A stretch of DNA of 64,000 bases from Planococcus halocryophilus. GTDB taxonomy: Bacteria > Bacillota > Bacilli > Bacillales_A > Planococcaceae. Made by a program: the position numbers and the translations under genes. Shown here piece after piece: positions 52,152-60,708 of the stretch. The notes beneath the pieces are model-generated. The model had not been told where the DNA came from. It saw only the letters and a program-made list of their open reading frames with translations, and did no database searches. How positions within the stretch are numbered: the stretch's first letter is position 1; the number at the start of each line of letters is the position of its first letter. The stretch is taken from positions 1 to 64,000 of the forward strand of contig NZ_JAKVTG010000001.1 of NCBI RefSeq assembly GCF_022489025.1. The letters run 5' to 3'.

Positions 52152-52181
52152 TTGGGAAAGAAAAGAGGGTCTGCGTATAAT
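52152..52181 (+). promoter_or_regulatory. Sigma-A promoter of pcp
   Basis: TTGGGA (52152-52157), 18-bp spacer, TATAAT (52176-52181). Confidence 0.65.
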
Positions 52182-52202
52182 GGTGATTAGGAGGAGATAC
52201 TA

Positions 52203-52811
52203 ATGAGAAAATTACTGTTAACCGGTTTTGAACCATTTTTGGATTATACGGTCAACCCGACGATGAAAATAGTAGAAGCGCTAGATGGAAAAACAATCGG
52301 TAATTACCAAGTGGTCGGGAAAATTATGCCTGTGGACTTTAATTCGTCTGGAGAATTTTTGCTTAAATTTATTAAAGAAGAAAATCCGGATGCTGTTATA
52401 TCACTAGGACTTGCTGCGGGACGATATAAAATTACACCAGAACGAATCGCCTTGAATGTCAAAGATGGAGACGTTGATAATGAAGGTAATAAGCCTATTG
52501 ATGAGCCGATTCGACAAGAAGGAGATGCAGCCTATATGTCTACCTTACCAGTTCGGAAAATGGTGGATCATCTAATAGCCAAGGGCTTGCCAGCAGATAT
52601 TTCGAATACAGCTGGTGCATATCTATGTAATAACGTTATGTATGAAGGGTTGCATTATGCCAAATATAACAAACCCACGTTGAAAACAGGCTTTATCCAC
52701 ATTCCTGCGTCACATGAATTGGCGATCCAACATGGTCGGATTCCTAGTTGGTCACATGAAGATCTTGTTAAAGGCATTCAAATTTGTATTGAAGTGTTAG
52801 ACGAAGCATGA
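52203..52811 (+). CDS. pcp: Pyroglutamyl-peptidase I
   Basis: This cytoplasmic cysteine peptidase removes N-terminal pyroglutamate from peptides. The 202-residue length and start LLLTGFEPF are typical. The catalytic triad can be read as Glu80 (ITPERIALN), Cys142 (TAGAYLCNN) and His166 (GFIHIPASH). It is monocistronic, preceded by AGGAGG, and followed at once by a terminator. A peptide-scavenging role next to an amino-acid importer is plausible. Confidence 0.95.
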   Translation: MRKLLLTGFEPFLDYTVNPTMKIVEALDGKTIGNYQVVGKIMPVDFNSSGEFLLKFIKEENPDAVISLGLAAGRYKITPERIALNVKDGDVDNEGNKPIDEPIRQEGDAAYMSTLPVRKMVDHLIAKGLPADISNTAGAYLCNNVMYEGLHYAKYNKPTLKTGFIHIPASHELAIQHGRIPSWSHEDLVKGIQICIEVLDEA

Positions 52812-52848
52812 AAAAACGGACCGCCAATTGGCGATCCGTTTTTTCATG
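52807..52848. terminator. Bidirectional terminator
   Basis: GCATGAAAAAACGGACCGCC pairs with GGCGATCCGTTTTTTCATGC across a short AATT loop, with one mismatch. It overlaps the pcp stop codon. Confidence 0.9.
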
Positions 52849-52849
52849 C

Positions 52850-53509
52850 TTAAATAATTTCCCAGTTGCGACGTTCTGCAACTGTCCTTAATTTCGGCTT
52901 TGGACGCACCGCTACAGGATGACCGACAAGTTCAAGTACAGGTAAGTCAGAAGGACTGTCGCCATATGCATAACTGTTGGCCCAGTCAATGTCCCAGCCT
53001 TCTAGTGCTTCTTTGATTTTTTTCGTTTTTAGCTGACCTTGGACATGTGACAACGGAGTTTGGTGATCTAAAATATTATTGTTATAGAGAATTTCTGTCC
53101 CGATAATGGTCTTAATCGGCAATTGTTGTGTCACTGCGTGAAGTAATGGAGTAAAGGCTCCAGAAACGAGCATAACGTAATCATTATTAGCTACATGTTC
53201 TTTTAATCGCTCTACCACCGTAAGGTTCATATCCCCGTGCATACGATCTGCAATCTCACCGAAAAACTGTTCGAGTTCAGTCTTTGTAAAAGTCTCCAAC
53301 GAAGACAAATAAGCTTGAACAGAACGTTCACGCATTTTCCATTCAGGATAAATTTTTAGTCGATGACCAATATAAGGCGGCATAATAGTCCGGTAAAATT
53401 GACGGTAGCGTGTGCTATGTTCAGGGTGATTTTTTAAATGACTCATCATTACCTGGAAAGTTTCTTTTGAATACAATGTTCCATCAAAATCGAATATGGC
53501 TACGCGCAA
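52850..53509 (-). CDS. HAD-IB family phosphatase
   Basis: The 219-residue protein has HAD motif I FDFDGTLYS near the N-terminus, motif II MLVSGAF, a conserved Lys in TKKIKEAL and motif III YGDSPSDLPVL. The helical cap between motifs I and II places it in subclass IB with SerB-like and lysophosphatidate-type phosphatases. The substrate is unknown. Start is TTG at 53509, 8 bases after CGGAG; TTG 53518 is the alternative. It is monocistronic, convergent with pcp. Confidence 0.85.
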   Translation of the reverse strand: MRVAIFDFDGTLYSKETFQVMMSHLKNHPEHSTRYRQFYRTIMPPYIGHRLKIYPEWKMRERSVQAYLSSLETFTKTELEQFFGEIADRMHGDMNLTVVERLKEHVANNDYVMLVSGAFTPLLHAVTQQLPIKTIIGTEILYNNNILDHQTPLSHVQGQLKTKKIKEALEGWDIDWANSYAYGDSPSDLPVLELVGHPVAVRPKPKLRTVAERRNWEII

Positions 53510-53593
53510 AGAAATCAACTCCGGTTCTCATTTTTTCTATAGCTTTTATCATAGCGGAAAATAGCGATATCTTCCAGTAAGTGTGGGGCGTAG

Positions 53594-53620
53594 GTTTATG
53601 TATTTTAGTCTATAGGGTAT
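53594..53620 (+). promoter_or_regulatory. Candidate sigma-B promoter
   Basis: GTTTAT (53594-53599), 15-bp spacer, GGGTAT (53615-53620), about 40 bp before the small acidic gene. Confidence 0.6.
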
Positions 53621-53659
53621 GGAATAAGAAATAAGGGATTAGCTACAGGAGGTTGTAAA

Positions 53660-53953
53660 ATGGAAAAGCAACAGATCACAGTCGGATACGTAGATTTAAC
53701 ACAGGACGAATCAGACCGACTATTCGAAGAAGTGAAAAAAGACAAAAATATTGAAAACTACAGTGAACTCCAAGGATTGATGGACGATTATGATTCGGTA
53801 ATCATTGAGCCCGAAGCACGACCACTCGACGAAATTTTAGAAGGCGAGGATACACCGAATGAGCGTGAACAAGGCGGAACGCGCTATATCGAAGTTTTCA
53901 ATAAACTCGAAGAAGATACACGATATCGTTTTAAATCATCTAATCAAGAGTGA
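53660..53953 (+). CDS. Small acidic protein, probably stress-induced
   Basis: I do not recognise this 97-residue acidic protein. It starts EKQQITVGYVDLTQDESDRL and contains YDSVIIEPEARPLDEILEGED, with no signal peptide, membrane segment or cysteine. AGGAGG lies before the ATG. A good sigma-B-type promoter is the only functional clue. It ends at its own terminator. Confidence 0.72.
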   Translation: MEKQQITVGYVDLTQDESDRLFEEVKKDKNIENYSELQGLMDDYDSVIIEPEARPLDEILEGEDTPNEREQGGTRYIEVFNKLEEDTRYRFKSSNQE

Positions 53954-53961
53954 AACTTAAA

Positions 53962-54006
53962 GCTACCCCCAAAAGTCATGAGCACTGACTTTTGGGGTAG
54001 TTTTTT
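53962..54006 (+). terminator. Terminator of the small acidic gene
   Basis: CTACCCCCAAAAGTCA pairs with TGACTTTTGGGGTAG, with one bulged C, and runs into TTTTTT. Confidence 0.88.
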
Positions 54007-54150
54007 ATTTTGGAAAAATGATGGATTTACATATTAGGAGACGAAAGCATTTGTTGTAAGAAAAAGGGAACTTTTTGAGCGAAGATTCGTATAATAGAGA
54101 ATTACTTTTTTGTGAAAAGCGTGTAATGAGAATAAAAGGGGGAATAACGT

Positions 54151-54756
54151 ATGGGCATTTTAACAAAGAATAAAAGACTTATCGGGTTGCTACTAGTGTT
54201 CGTTTCTTTTTTACTCATTGCCGGTTGTTCAGGAAATGGTGAAGCAAAAAAAGTAGAAACTGAAAAAACAATCGATTCAGTTGAAAAAGACAAAGCGGCC
54301 ATTCAAGCTGTTATTGAAAAACAATTTAACGGTCCAGACAAAAAATACCGCGAGCTGTGGGAGGCTGCAATGAACACCCAAACAGTTGATATGAACGAGG
54401 AACAATACAACGCTTGGTTGAATTCAACGGAATATAAAGCTTTAATCGATTACATGAGCGATACGTATGCTTCGTATTTTACTGAAAATGCGTATGAAAC
54501 ATTTAAGAATACAGATGCTTTTATGTATAGCTTTTCGGACCGTAAGTACAAACTAAGTACTGCTACTATTGAAATCAATCAAAATGAAATTGAGAAGACT
54601 TTGTATACTTTCACATTTCAAGTAATGTATGAAAATGAAATAGGTGTAATCGAAACCTTTGATTTTGATGGCGAGGCAATCGTACCAACAGCAGGGAAAA
54701 TTGGCAAAATTCAAGTTAACAATCAACAGAGATTATTAGAGAAAATAACATACTAA
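54151..54756 (+). CDS. Putative lipoprotein of unknown function
   Basis: The 201-residue protein has a long signal peptide with lipobox LIAGC (Cys about residue 26), a Lys/Glu-rich linker, and a domain (about 45-195) rich in Tyr and aromatic residues (KYRELWEAAMNTQ, YMSDTYASYFTENAYETF). The domain may have an NTF2-like fold, but I cannot identify it. It is monocistronic between two terminators. Confidence 0.78.
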   Translation: MGILTKNKRLIGLLLVFVSFLLIAGCSGNGEAKKVETEKTIDSVEKDKAAIQAVIEKQFNGPDKKYRELWEAAMNTQTVDMNEEQYNAWLNSTEYKALIDYMSDTYASYFTENAYETFKNTDAFMYSFSDRKYKLSTATIEINQNEIEKTLYTFTFQVMYENEIGVIETFDFDGEAIVPTAGKIGKIQVNNQQRLLEKITY

Positions 54757-54760
54757 CAAA

Positions 54761-54797
54761 AAAAGAGGAAAACCATACTTACTGGTTTTCCTCTTTT
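54761..54797. terminator. Bidirectional terminator
   Basis: AAAAGAGGAAAACCA and TGGTTTTCCTCTTTT around a 7-base loop, between the lipoprotein gene and the small zinc-ribbon gene. Confidence 0.9.
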
Positions 54798-54800
54798 GCG

Positions 54801-54929
54801 TTATTCTTCGGCATTGGCAATGCAACGTTCACATTCATAAATAATAGATTCGCGGCGTTCTTTGATTATGCAACCACATTCCCGGCATTCTTTTTTTGTA
54901 CGCGTTTCGAAAGTTTGAGTGTTTTTCAT
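54801..54929 (-). CDS. Small zinc-ribbon protein, YhfH-like
   Basis: A 42-residue protein with two CxxC pairs, CRECG (about residues 15-19) and CERC (about 33-36). The spacer matches the YhfH family pattern (C-x2-CG ... Y-x3-C-x2-C). It has a proper ribosome binding site, GGAGGAG about 8 bases before the ATG at 54929, starting inside the gap after the malate synthase stop, and a terminator right after its stop. It is probably cotranscribed with malate synthase. Function of the family is unknown; zinc binding is inferred from the cysteines. Confidence 0.75.
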   Translation of the reverse strand: MKNTQTFETRTKKECRECGCIIKERRESIIYECERCIANAEE

Positions 54930-54948
54930 TTTGATCTCCTCCAATAGT

Positions 54949-56541
54949 TTAGTTTAGTTTTTCATAACCTGGCAATGTCAAAAATTCAGCAAATTCACTT
55001 TCTAAAGTAAGGTTTGTAAACAACTCACGGGCTTCCGCATAATTCCCGGTTGAATATCTTGTTTCGCCAACCTGTTGTTGGATCTTAGCCGTTTCTTCTT
55101 CAATCACTTCATGGAACAGAGGAAGGTCGATATTTCGTCCATCCTCTAAAACACCTTTAGGATGGCGAATCCATTGCCATACTTGGGAGCGGGAAATTTC
55201 AGCAGTTGCAGCATCTTCCATTAAGTTATGAATAGGAGCCGCGCCATTTCCCGATAACCATGAAGCAATGTATTGAATGCCGACTGAAATGTTTGAGCGT
55301 AATCCCTCTTCTGTAATGGTACCAGTTGGCACTTCTACCAATTGCTCCGCAGTAACTTGAACGTCGTCGCGTTTGTTATCAATTTGGTTTGGTGTAGGCA
55401 TATGCTCGTCAAACTGTTCCATCGCAACAGCGACCATTCCAGGGTGTGCAACCCACGTTCCATCATGACCGTCCATAGCTTCACGTCGTTTGTCTTCAGC
55501 CACTTTTTGAAAAGCCGCGGCATTGGCTTCGTCGTTTCCTTTAACGGGAATTTGTGCTGCCATTCCGCCAAGGGCCGGTGCATTACGTCTGTGACACGTT
55601 TTAATACACAGTTGTGTGTAAGCTCGCATAAACGGGACTGTCATAGTTACTTGTGAACGATCCGGGAAAATGTATTCCGGTAAATTGCGCATACGTTTAA
55701 TCACACTAAAAATATAGTCCCAACGTCCGCAGTTTAAGCCAGCTGAATGTTCGCGTAATTCGTATAAAATTTCGTCCATTTCAAAAGCGGCCATAATGGT
55801 TTCGATCAATACGGTTGCGCGTATCGTCCCTTGAGGAATTTCTAATTCATTTTGTGCGAAAACGAAAACATCATTCCATAGACGCGCTTCTAAATGACTT
55901 TCCATTTTTGGAAGATAGAAATAGGGTCCTGTTCCGCGTTCAATCAATTCCTTCGCATTGTGGAAAAAATATAATCCGAAATCGACTAAGCTACCGGAAA
56001 TCGGCTGCCCATCAATAAGAATGTTTTTCTCCATCAAGTGCCAACCACGAGGGCGAACCATTAAAACTGCTGTTTTTTCATTTAACGCATATTTTTTTCC
56101 AGTTTCAGCAACTTCAAAATCAATTTGGCGCCGAACCGCATCACGTAAGTTGATTTGACCATCAATGACATTAAACCAGTTGGGTGCAGTGGCGTCTTCT
56201 AAATCTGCCATAAACATTTTGGCTCCTGAGTTTAATGCATTGATCAGCATTTTCCGATTTGTTGGACCTGTAATTTCAACACGGCGGTCTTTCATATCTT
56301 CAGGGAGCGGAGCAATCGTCCAATTGTTATTGCGTATATGTTTAGTTTCTGGCAAAAAGTCTAATTTTTTTCCAGCATCAATTTCTTTCTGACGCACTTG
56401 TCGCTTTTCCAAAAGCTTGACACGTCGTTTGTCGAAATTAGTATGCAGTTTTTCAATAAAGTCTAATGCTTCAGGAGTTAAAATGGTTTCCATTCCTGGA
56501 ACTTCTTCACCTTTTATCGTCATCGTCGATTTAGTTAACAA
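54949..56541 (-). CDS. aceB: Malate synthase A
   Basis: Malate synthase condenses glyoxylate with acetyl-CoA to malate. The sequence (about 530 residues) shows the family phrases [75 protein letters not shown] and AHPGMV. No isocitrate lyase gene is adjacent. A GlcD-type oxidase is encoded nearby, so glyoxylate may come from glycolate. TTG at 56541 is my preferred start, with AAAGGG 9 bases before it and an N-terminus matching relatives. An ATG at 56550 directly touches the SD and a later ATG at 56523 lacks one. Confidence 0.93.
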   Translation of the reverse strand: MLTKSTMTIKGEEVPGMETILTPEALDFIEKLHTNFDKRRVKLLEKRQVRQKEIDAGKKLDFLPETKHIRNNNWTIAPLPEDMKDRRVEITGPTNRKMLINALNSGAKMFMADLEDATAPNWFNVIDGQINLRDAVRRQIDFEVAETGKKYALNEKTAVLMVRPRGWHLMEKNILIDGQPISGSLVDFGLYFFHNAKELIERGTGPYFYLPKMESHLEARLWNDVFVFAQNELEIPQGTIRATVLIETIMAAFEMDEILYELREHSAGLNCGRWDYIFSVIKRMRNLPEYIFPDRSQVTMTVPFMRAYTQLCIKTCHRRNAPALGGMAAQIPVKGNDEANAAAFQKVAEDKRREAMDGHDGTWVAHPGMVAVAMEQFDEHMPTPNQIDNKRDDVQVTAEQLVEVPTGTITEEGLRSNISVGIQYIASWLSGNGAAPIHNLMEDAATAEISRSQVWQWIRHPKGVLEDGRNIDLPLFHEVIEEETAKIQQQVGETRYSTGNYAEARELFTNLTLESEFAEFLTLPGYEKLN

Positions 56542-56575
56542 ACAAATCATCCCTTTCTGAAAAAAATTTAATCTT

Positions 56576-56589
56576 CTGTATTAATACAG
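56576..56589. promoter_or_regulatory. 14-bp perfect palindrome upstream of aceB
   Basis: CTGTATTAATACAG lies 35 bp before the malate synthase start. It may be an operator for the LytTR regulator or another factor. Confidence 0.45.
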
Positions 56590-56656
56590 TTTGTTTTAAT
56601 GTATATTAATATATAACAGAAAATTCTAACTGTCTTCTAAACAGGACGAAAAAGAA

Positions 56657-56688
56657 TATTTGGCGATAGAAGCGAGTATTTAACGATA
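56657..56688 (+). promoter_or_regulatory. Candidate LytTR direct repeats
   Basis: TATTTGGCGATA (56657-56668) and TATTTAACGATA (56677-56688) are 20 bp apart, about two helical turns, as LytTR sites usually are. The second copy contains AACGATAAG, which fits the published-type LytTR consensus at eight of nine positions as I recall it. The adjacent gene encodes a LytTR protein. Confidence 0.5.
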
Positions 56689-56713
56689 AGCACATTTGAA
56701 AGGGGAGTCGGGG

Positions 56714-57364
56714 ATGGAAAATACGATTTTGGAACAAATGGGTTTTATCATAGGGGATTGGATTCCGAAAGAAGCATCGATTGCAATTGCGGTAGAAGAT
56801 AGCTATATCTACTATAAAGCGGGAGTTCATGACTTACAGATTCGAGAAGGCCAGCCGGTGCTTCCCGGTAGTATTGCTGCACGTGCGAAAAAAGAAGGAC
56901 AACGAATTGAAATGTTTGTCGAAGAGTCTATCTTCGGAACCCCTTATTACGGCATTGGCTATCCGGTCAAGTTAGGAGAAAAAGAAAGTGTACTCGTTAT
57001 TATTTTGCCGCCAGATTATTTAGTTCGTAAAAACAAACCAATCCGATTTCTAACAGGCAAGTATGAAGATACTTGGCGTCCTGTTTCTGTAAATAAAGTT
57101 TCCCATATTGAGAGCAGCCAAAAGAAAACATGGTTTTATACAGATGATGAAACGTATTGTGCAATACATACATTGAAAAATTTAAAGCATCAATTGCCAG
57201 ATAGTTTTTTACCGATTCATCGATCTTATATCGTAAATATTGACTATATAGAAGAAATTTCTCGAGATATTGCATCAAACTATCAGTTGACACTAAGAGA
57301 TGGCTCGATTTTACCCGTTAGCCAAAATTATACGGCTAGTGTCAGAGAACGACTCGGTTTCTGA
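56714..57364 (+). CDS. LytTR-domain transcriptional regulator
   Basis: The 216-residue protein has a C-terminal LytTR DNA-binding domain (about residues 118-214; FLPIHRSYIVNIDYIEEI and LRDGSILPVSQNY are diagnostic). An N-terminal domain of about 105 residues is not a receiver (GFIIGDWIPKEASIAIAV, PVLPGSIAARAKKEG), possibly a PAS-like or ligand-binding sensor. ATG 56714 is preferred over 56696, with AAAGGGGAG ahead. Divergent from aceB and close to glcD, it likely controls glyoxylate/glycolate use. One-component LytTR regulators with sensor domains are less common than two-component ones. Confidence 0.88.
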   Translation: MENTILEQMGFIIGDWIPKEASIAIAVEDSYIYYKAGVHDLQIREGQPVLPGSIAARAKKEGQRIEMFVEESIFGTPYYGIGYPVKLGEKESVLVIILPPDYLVRKNKPIRFLTGKYEDTWRPVSVNKVSHIESSQKKTWFYTDDETYCAIHTLKNLKHQLPDSFLPIHRSYIVNIDYIEEISRDIASNYQLTLRDGSILPVSQNYTASVRERLGF

Positions 57365-57383
57365 TTTTTAACTAAATACAAGC

Positions 57384-57421
57384 TAAAAGCCAGCAGGAAT
57401 AGACTCCCTGCTGGCTTTTAT
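57384..57421. terminator. Bidirectional terminator
   Basis: TAAAAGCCAGCAGG and CCTGCTGGCTTTTA with a loop of about ten bases. It overlaps the glcD stop codon. Confidence 0.88.
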
Positions 57422-58782
57422 GCGAATATTTTCCCTGGATTTAGTAAATTATTTGGATCCAGCATTTGCTTCATGTTTCTCATAATGGTAACAGCAGTAC
57501 CGTGTTCTGCATCTTGATATTTCATTTTTCCGAGGCCGACACCATGTTCACCTGTGCATGTTCCTTCGAGTTCGATGGCGCGATAAGCGAGTTTTTCATT
57601 AATCGTTTCGGCAGCAAGTTGCTGCTTAGCATCTTTGGCATCATAAGCAATTGACGTATGAAAATTACCATCTCCAATATGACCTAAAACACCACCTTCT
57701 AATCCACTTTCGGAAATAAGGTCACGAGCATAATCAATCAGTTCGGGAAGCTTAGATATAGGGACGCATACGTCCCCGCCAGTAATTGTCATGCCTGCTT
57801 GATGCCGGTAAGCGTAAGCCATTTCATGACGCGCTTTCCAAATTGATGCTCGTTCTTCTGAATCCGCCGCAATCCGCCAGTTTTCGCAATTCATATCTGT
57901 TAACAATTCCTGTGCTAGTGCAGCTTCTTCTACTGCTGCACTTTTCATGCCAGCAAACTCAAAAAATAACGAGTGCTTTTCAGGAAGTCCGTAATTGCCG
58001 TAATCATTCACTTTCGCAATGCTGTATGCATCAACAAATTCCATGCGTTGAACAGGAATGCCGCTAAGCAAGATCATATGAGCCGCTTCGGCACATTGAT
58101 GAGGTGTCTCAAATGTACAGCTAGCAGCAATTGTATGCTCAGGAATGCCATGAAGTTTTAACGTGATTTCTGTAATGATGCCAAGCGTTCCTTCGGACCC
58201 AGTAAACAGCCCCGTCAAATGATAGCCTGAAGACGATTTTTTTGCTTTGGTGCCTGTATGTAGAAGTGTCCCATCTGCTAACACAATTTCTAAATCGATA
58301 ATTTGATCCCGCATAACACCATAACGAACTGCGGTCGTTCCACTAGCATTCGTAGCTGTCATTCCGCCAATTGTAGCATCTGCCCCTGGGTCTATCGGAA
58401 ATTGCAATCCATGTCGATTAACGATGTTATTTAATTGTAGGCGAGTGATTCCTGGTTGGACTGTCACTAGTAAATCTTCCGGTGAGAATTTCACGACTTG
58501 ATTCATGCGCTCGAAATTTAGTGAAATGCCGCCTTTAGTTGGAATCGATTGTCCTTCTAAACCAGAGCCGCTGCCAAATGGCGTAACAGGAACCGATGCT
58601 TCACGAGCAATTTTCATAATGGCTAACACTTCTTCCGTGGATTCTGGAAAGCAAACAACTTCAGGCTCTACAGGTTTATGGTCGGATTCATCGTGACTAT
58701 GTCGGTACAATTCGCTAACGCTAGTTGAATATTGATCTGTTTTTAATGTGTGTTGTAACTCGATCATCCACTTGCTTGTCAT
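57418..58782 (-). CDS. glcD: FAD-linked 2-hydroxyacid oxidase, GlcD type
   Basis: The 454-residue protein has an FAD-binding type 4 (PCMH) domain (PVTPFGSGSGLEG, DPGADATIGGMTATNASGT, TGSEGTLGIITEITL) and the C-terminal oxidase domain ending GHIGDGNFHTS, CTGEHGVGLGK and DPNNLLNPGKIF. It oxidises glycolate or D-lactate to the 2-oxo acid. GlcE and GlcF partners are absent, as in single-subunit Bacillus forms. It is divergent from a FadR-type regulator and a TRAP uptake system, and close to malate synthase. That favours glycolate, with D-lactate the main alternative. Confidence 0.88.
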   Translation of the reverse strand: MTSKWMIELQHTLKTDQYSTSVSELYRHSHDESDHKPVEPEVVCFPESTEEVLAIMKIAREASVPVTPFGSGSGLEGQSIPTKGGISLNFERMNQVVKFSPEDLLVTVQPGITRLQLNNIVNRHGLQFPIDPGADATIGGMTATNASGTTAVRYGVMRDQIIDLEIVLADGTLLHTGTKAKKSSSGYHLTGLFTGSEGTLGIITEITLKLHGIPEHTIAASCTFETPHQCAEAAHMILLSGIPVQRMEFVDAYSIAKVNDYGNYGLPEKHSLFFEFAGMKSAAVEEAALAQELLTDMNCENWRIAADSEERASIWKARHEMAYAYRHQAGMTITGGDVCVPISKLPELIDYARDLISESGLEGGVLGHIGDGNFHTSIAYDAKDAKQQLAAETINEKLAYRAIELEGTCTGEHGVGLGKMKYQDAEHGTAVTIMRNMKQMLDPNNLLNPGKIFA

Positions 58783-58912
58783 GTAAATACATCTCCTTTA
58801 AGTAGATTAGAATTTTTAAAAATCAAATTTAAGATCATAAATAATATTTCGATAAGTAGTTAGAAAATTTCGATTTCCTCTATACAAACGAATCTGTCTA
58901 TTCTATACTTCC

Positions 58913-58927
58913 TGTATACAGTATACA
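58913..58927. promoter_or_regulatory. FadR/GntR-type operator
   Basis: TGTATAC-A-GTATACA is a perfect 7-1-7 palindrome of the type bound by FadR/FCD regulators. It lies 33 bp before the regulator gene, immediately after a TATACT -10-like box (58904-58909), and could also act on divergent glcD. Confidence 0.72.
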
Positions 58928-58960
58928 CTCTGTGGATTAATTATAAAGAGGGGAGGAATT

Positions 58961-59626
58961 ATGGAAAAGATCACGAAACAAGCCACGTTGGCAGATAGAG
59001 CCTACGAATATATCAAAAAGATGATTATTACGGGAGAGCTAAAGCCAGGTCAAGAGTTACCAGAAGAAAAGTTAGCACATGAACTTGGCATAAGTAGAAC
59101 GCCTTTGCGAGAAGCTTTAAAAAGATTGGCGATTGAGGCGCTGATCGAGTTAAGAAAACCAAAACCCGCAGTGGTAGCGGCTTTTACTTCTCAAGATATC
59201 ATTGAAATTATGGAGCTTCGACGACTACTAGAAATCAAAGGACTTGAAAATTTAACGGATGTGGAGCAACGCCCTAATATTGATGAGCTAATGGTAAATA
59301 TTGAACGTCAATTGCAGGCAGTGCAAGAAAAAAAAGTGGTGGAATTTATGGATTTAGATCAAGAATTTCATGCTTTGTTATATCAAAACCACCGCAATAA
59401 CCGTTTGAAAGAAATGATAAATAATATTAATAGCGGAGGTAGCAGAGCTTTTTTATTGTTATCTGATACTGCAACCGATAGTTCAAAAAAAGCATATGAA
59501 GAACATCTGTCCCTTATCCAAGCAATAGAACAAGGAGACTTAAAAAAAGCCAAACAGCAGTTAGGCGTTCACTTAGATAATATCGAAAGCCGACTACTGA
59601 AATACAGTACACAGGAGGAACTATGA
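58961..59626 (+). CDS. GntR-family regulator, FadR/FCD subfamily
   Basis: The 221-residue protein has an N-terminal winged helix (ADRAYEYIKKMIITGELKPG, then LAHELGISRTPLREALKRLA, residues 10-55) and a helical FCD ligand domain with the metal-binding Asp/His pattern DLDQEFHALLYQNHRNNRL and the later EEHLSLIQAIEQGD. This class usually senses small carboxylates. The gene overlaps dctP by 4 bp, so it is the first gene of the TRAP operon, and a perfect palindrome precedes it. It probably represses the operon until the substrate is present. Confidence 0.93.
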   Translation: MEKITKQATLADRAYEYIKKMIITGELKPGQELPEEKLAHELGISRTPLREALKRLAIEALIELRKPKPAVVAAFTSQDIIEIMELRRLLEIKGLENLTDVEQRPNIDELMVNIERQLQAVQEKKVVEFMDLDQEFHALLYQNHRNNRLKEMINNINSGGSRAFLLLSDTATDSSKKAYEEHLSLIQAIEQGDLKKAKQQLGVHLDNIESRLLKYSTQEEL

Positions 59627-60648
59627 AAAAATTACTCGGACTATTACTTATTGGATTAATCATCTTATCAGCTTGCGGAAGACCAGACAGTGGAACAACA
59701 ACGACTGAAGATGGCGAAGCCGGAGAAGATACGTATACATTACGACTTGCTCATTTAGTACCTGAAGAACAATCTTCTCATGTTGCAGCAGTAGCGTTTA
59801 AAGAAAAATTAGAGTCAGAATCAGATGGTCGTTTAATCGTAGAGTTGTACCCGAATGGTCAACTATACGGTTCTGACCGAGAAGCGATTGAAGCAGTACA
59901 ACTCGGAAACATTGAAATGACCATTCCAGCTGTTGCAGCAATGGCTTCGTTTAACGAAAAATTCCAAGTGTTCGATTTACCGTTCTTGTTTAATAACAAT
60001 GAAGCAGCTTACAAAGCGTTGGACGGAGAGCTTGGTCAAGAACTAATGGCGGACCTTGAAAACAATGATTTAAAAGGATTGGTTTTCGGCGAAAATGGAT
60101 TCCGTCATGTTTCTAACAATGAAGGGCCAATCGAATCTCCAAAAGATATGGAAGGCTTGAAGATGAGAACATTAGAAAGCCCATTGCATACAGATACTTT
60201 TAATGCTTTTGGGGCCAACGCATCTCCATTTGCTTTTGGTGAACTATATACAGCATTGCAACAAGGCACATACGATGCAATGGATTGCCCGATATCTCTT
60301 TACTACACGAACAAATTTTATGAAGTTCAAGATTACTTAACATTAACTGGTCATGTATACGCAGCAACAGCATTGCTAATTAATAACGATGTTTACAACG
60401 ATCTTCCAGAAGATTTACAAGAAATCATGACAGAAGCAGCTGAAGAGTTCCGTACAGAACAACGTATACTGGCACAACAACAAGATGGAGAGTTCCTTGA
60501 TAAACTTAAAGAAGAAGGTATGCAAGTTAACGACTTAACAGATGAGCAACGCAACGAATTCCGTGAAGCGGCAAAATCTGTTTATACAAAATACGAAGAT
60601 CAAATTGGTAAAGAGTTGATCGATCAAGCGTTAGCAGCAAATGAATAA
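59623..60648 (+). CDS. dctP: TRAP transporter substrate-binding protein DctP
   Basis: The 341-residue binding protein has a lipobox-type signal LSAC (Cys about residue 18) and the DctP family phrases LRLAHLVPEEQSSHVAA, LYPNGQLYGSDREAIEAVQ, FRHVSNNEGPI, GLKMRTLESPLH, FGELYTALQQGTYDAMDCP and TGHVYAATALLIN. The conserved Arg in KMRT binds the ligand carboxylate. The ligand is a small organic acid; the glcD neighbour hints at glycolate or lactate. A hairpin follows before dctQ. Confidence 0.94.
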   Translation: MKKLLGLLLIGLIILSACGRPDSGTTTTEDGEAGEDTYTLRLAHLVPEEQSSHVAAVAFKEKLESESDGRLIVELYPNGQLYGSDREAIEAVQLGNIEMTIPAVAAMASFNEKFQVFDLPFLFNNNEAAYKALDGELGQELMADLENNDLKGLVFGENGFRHVSNNEGPIESPKDMEGLKMRTLESPLHTDTFNAFGANASPFAFGELYTALQQGTYDAMDCPISLYYTNKFYEVQDYLTLTGHVYAATALLINNDVYNDLPEDLQEIMTEAAEEFRTEQRILAQQQDGEFLDKLKEEGMQVNDLTDEQRNEFREAAKSVYTKYEDQIGKELIDQALAANE

Positions 60649-60653
60649 TAGTT

Positions 60654-60690
60654 GAAAAATCAAGGAAGAAATTCCTTGATTTTTCGTTTT
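60654..60690 (+). terminator. Intra-operon hairpin between dctP and dctQ
   Basis: GAAAAATCAAGGAA and TTCCTTGATTTTTC form a 14-bp stem with a 4-base loop followed by GTTTTA. A leaky terminator or RNase-protecting stem here would raise dctP mRNA over dctQM. Confidence 0.65.
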
Positions 60691-60708
60691 ATGAAAGGAA
60701 GTGCATGC

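Noticed and set aside
54949-56541. Complete glyoxylate shunt operon
   Set aside because: No isocitrate lyase gene is found anywhere in the window; the downstream gene is a 42-residue zinc ribbon.
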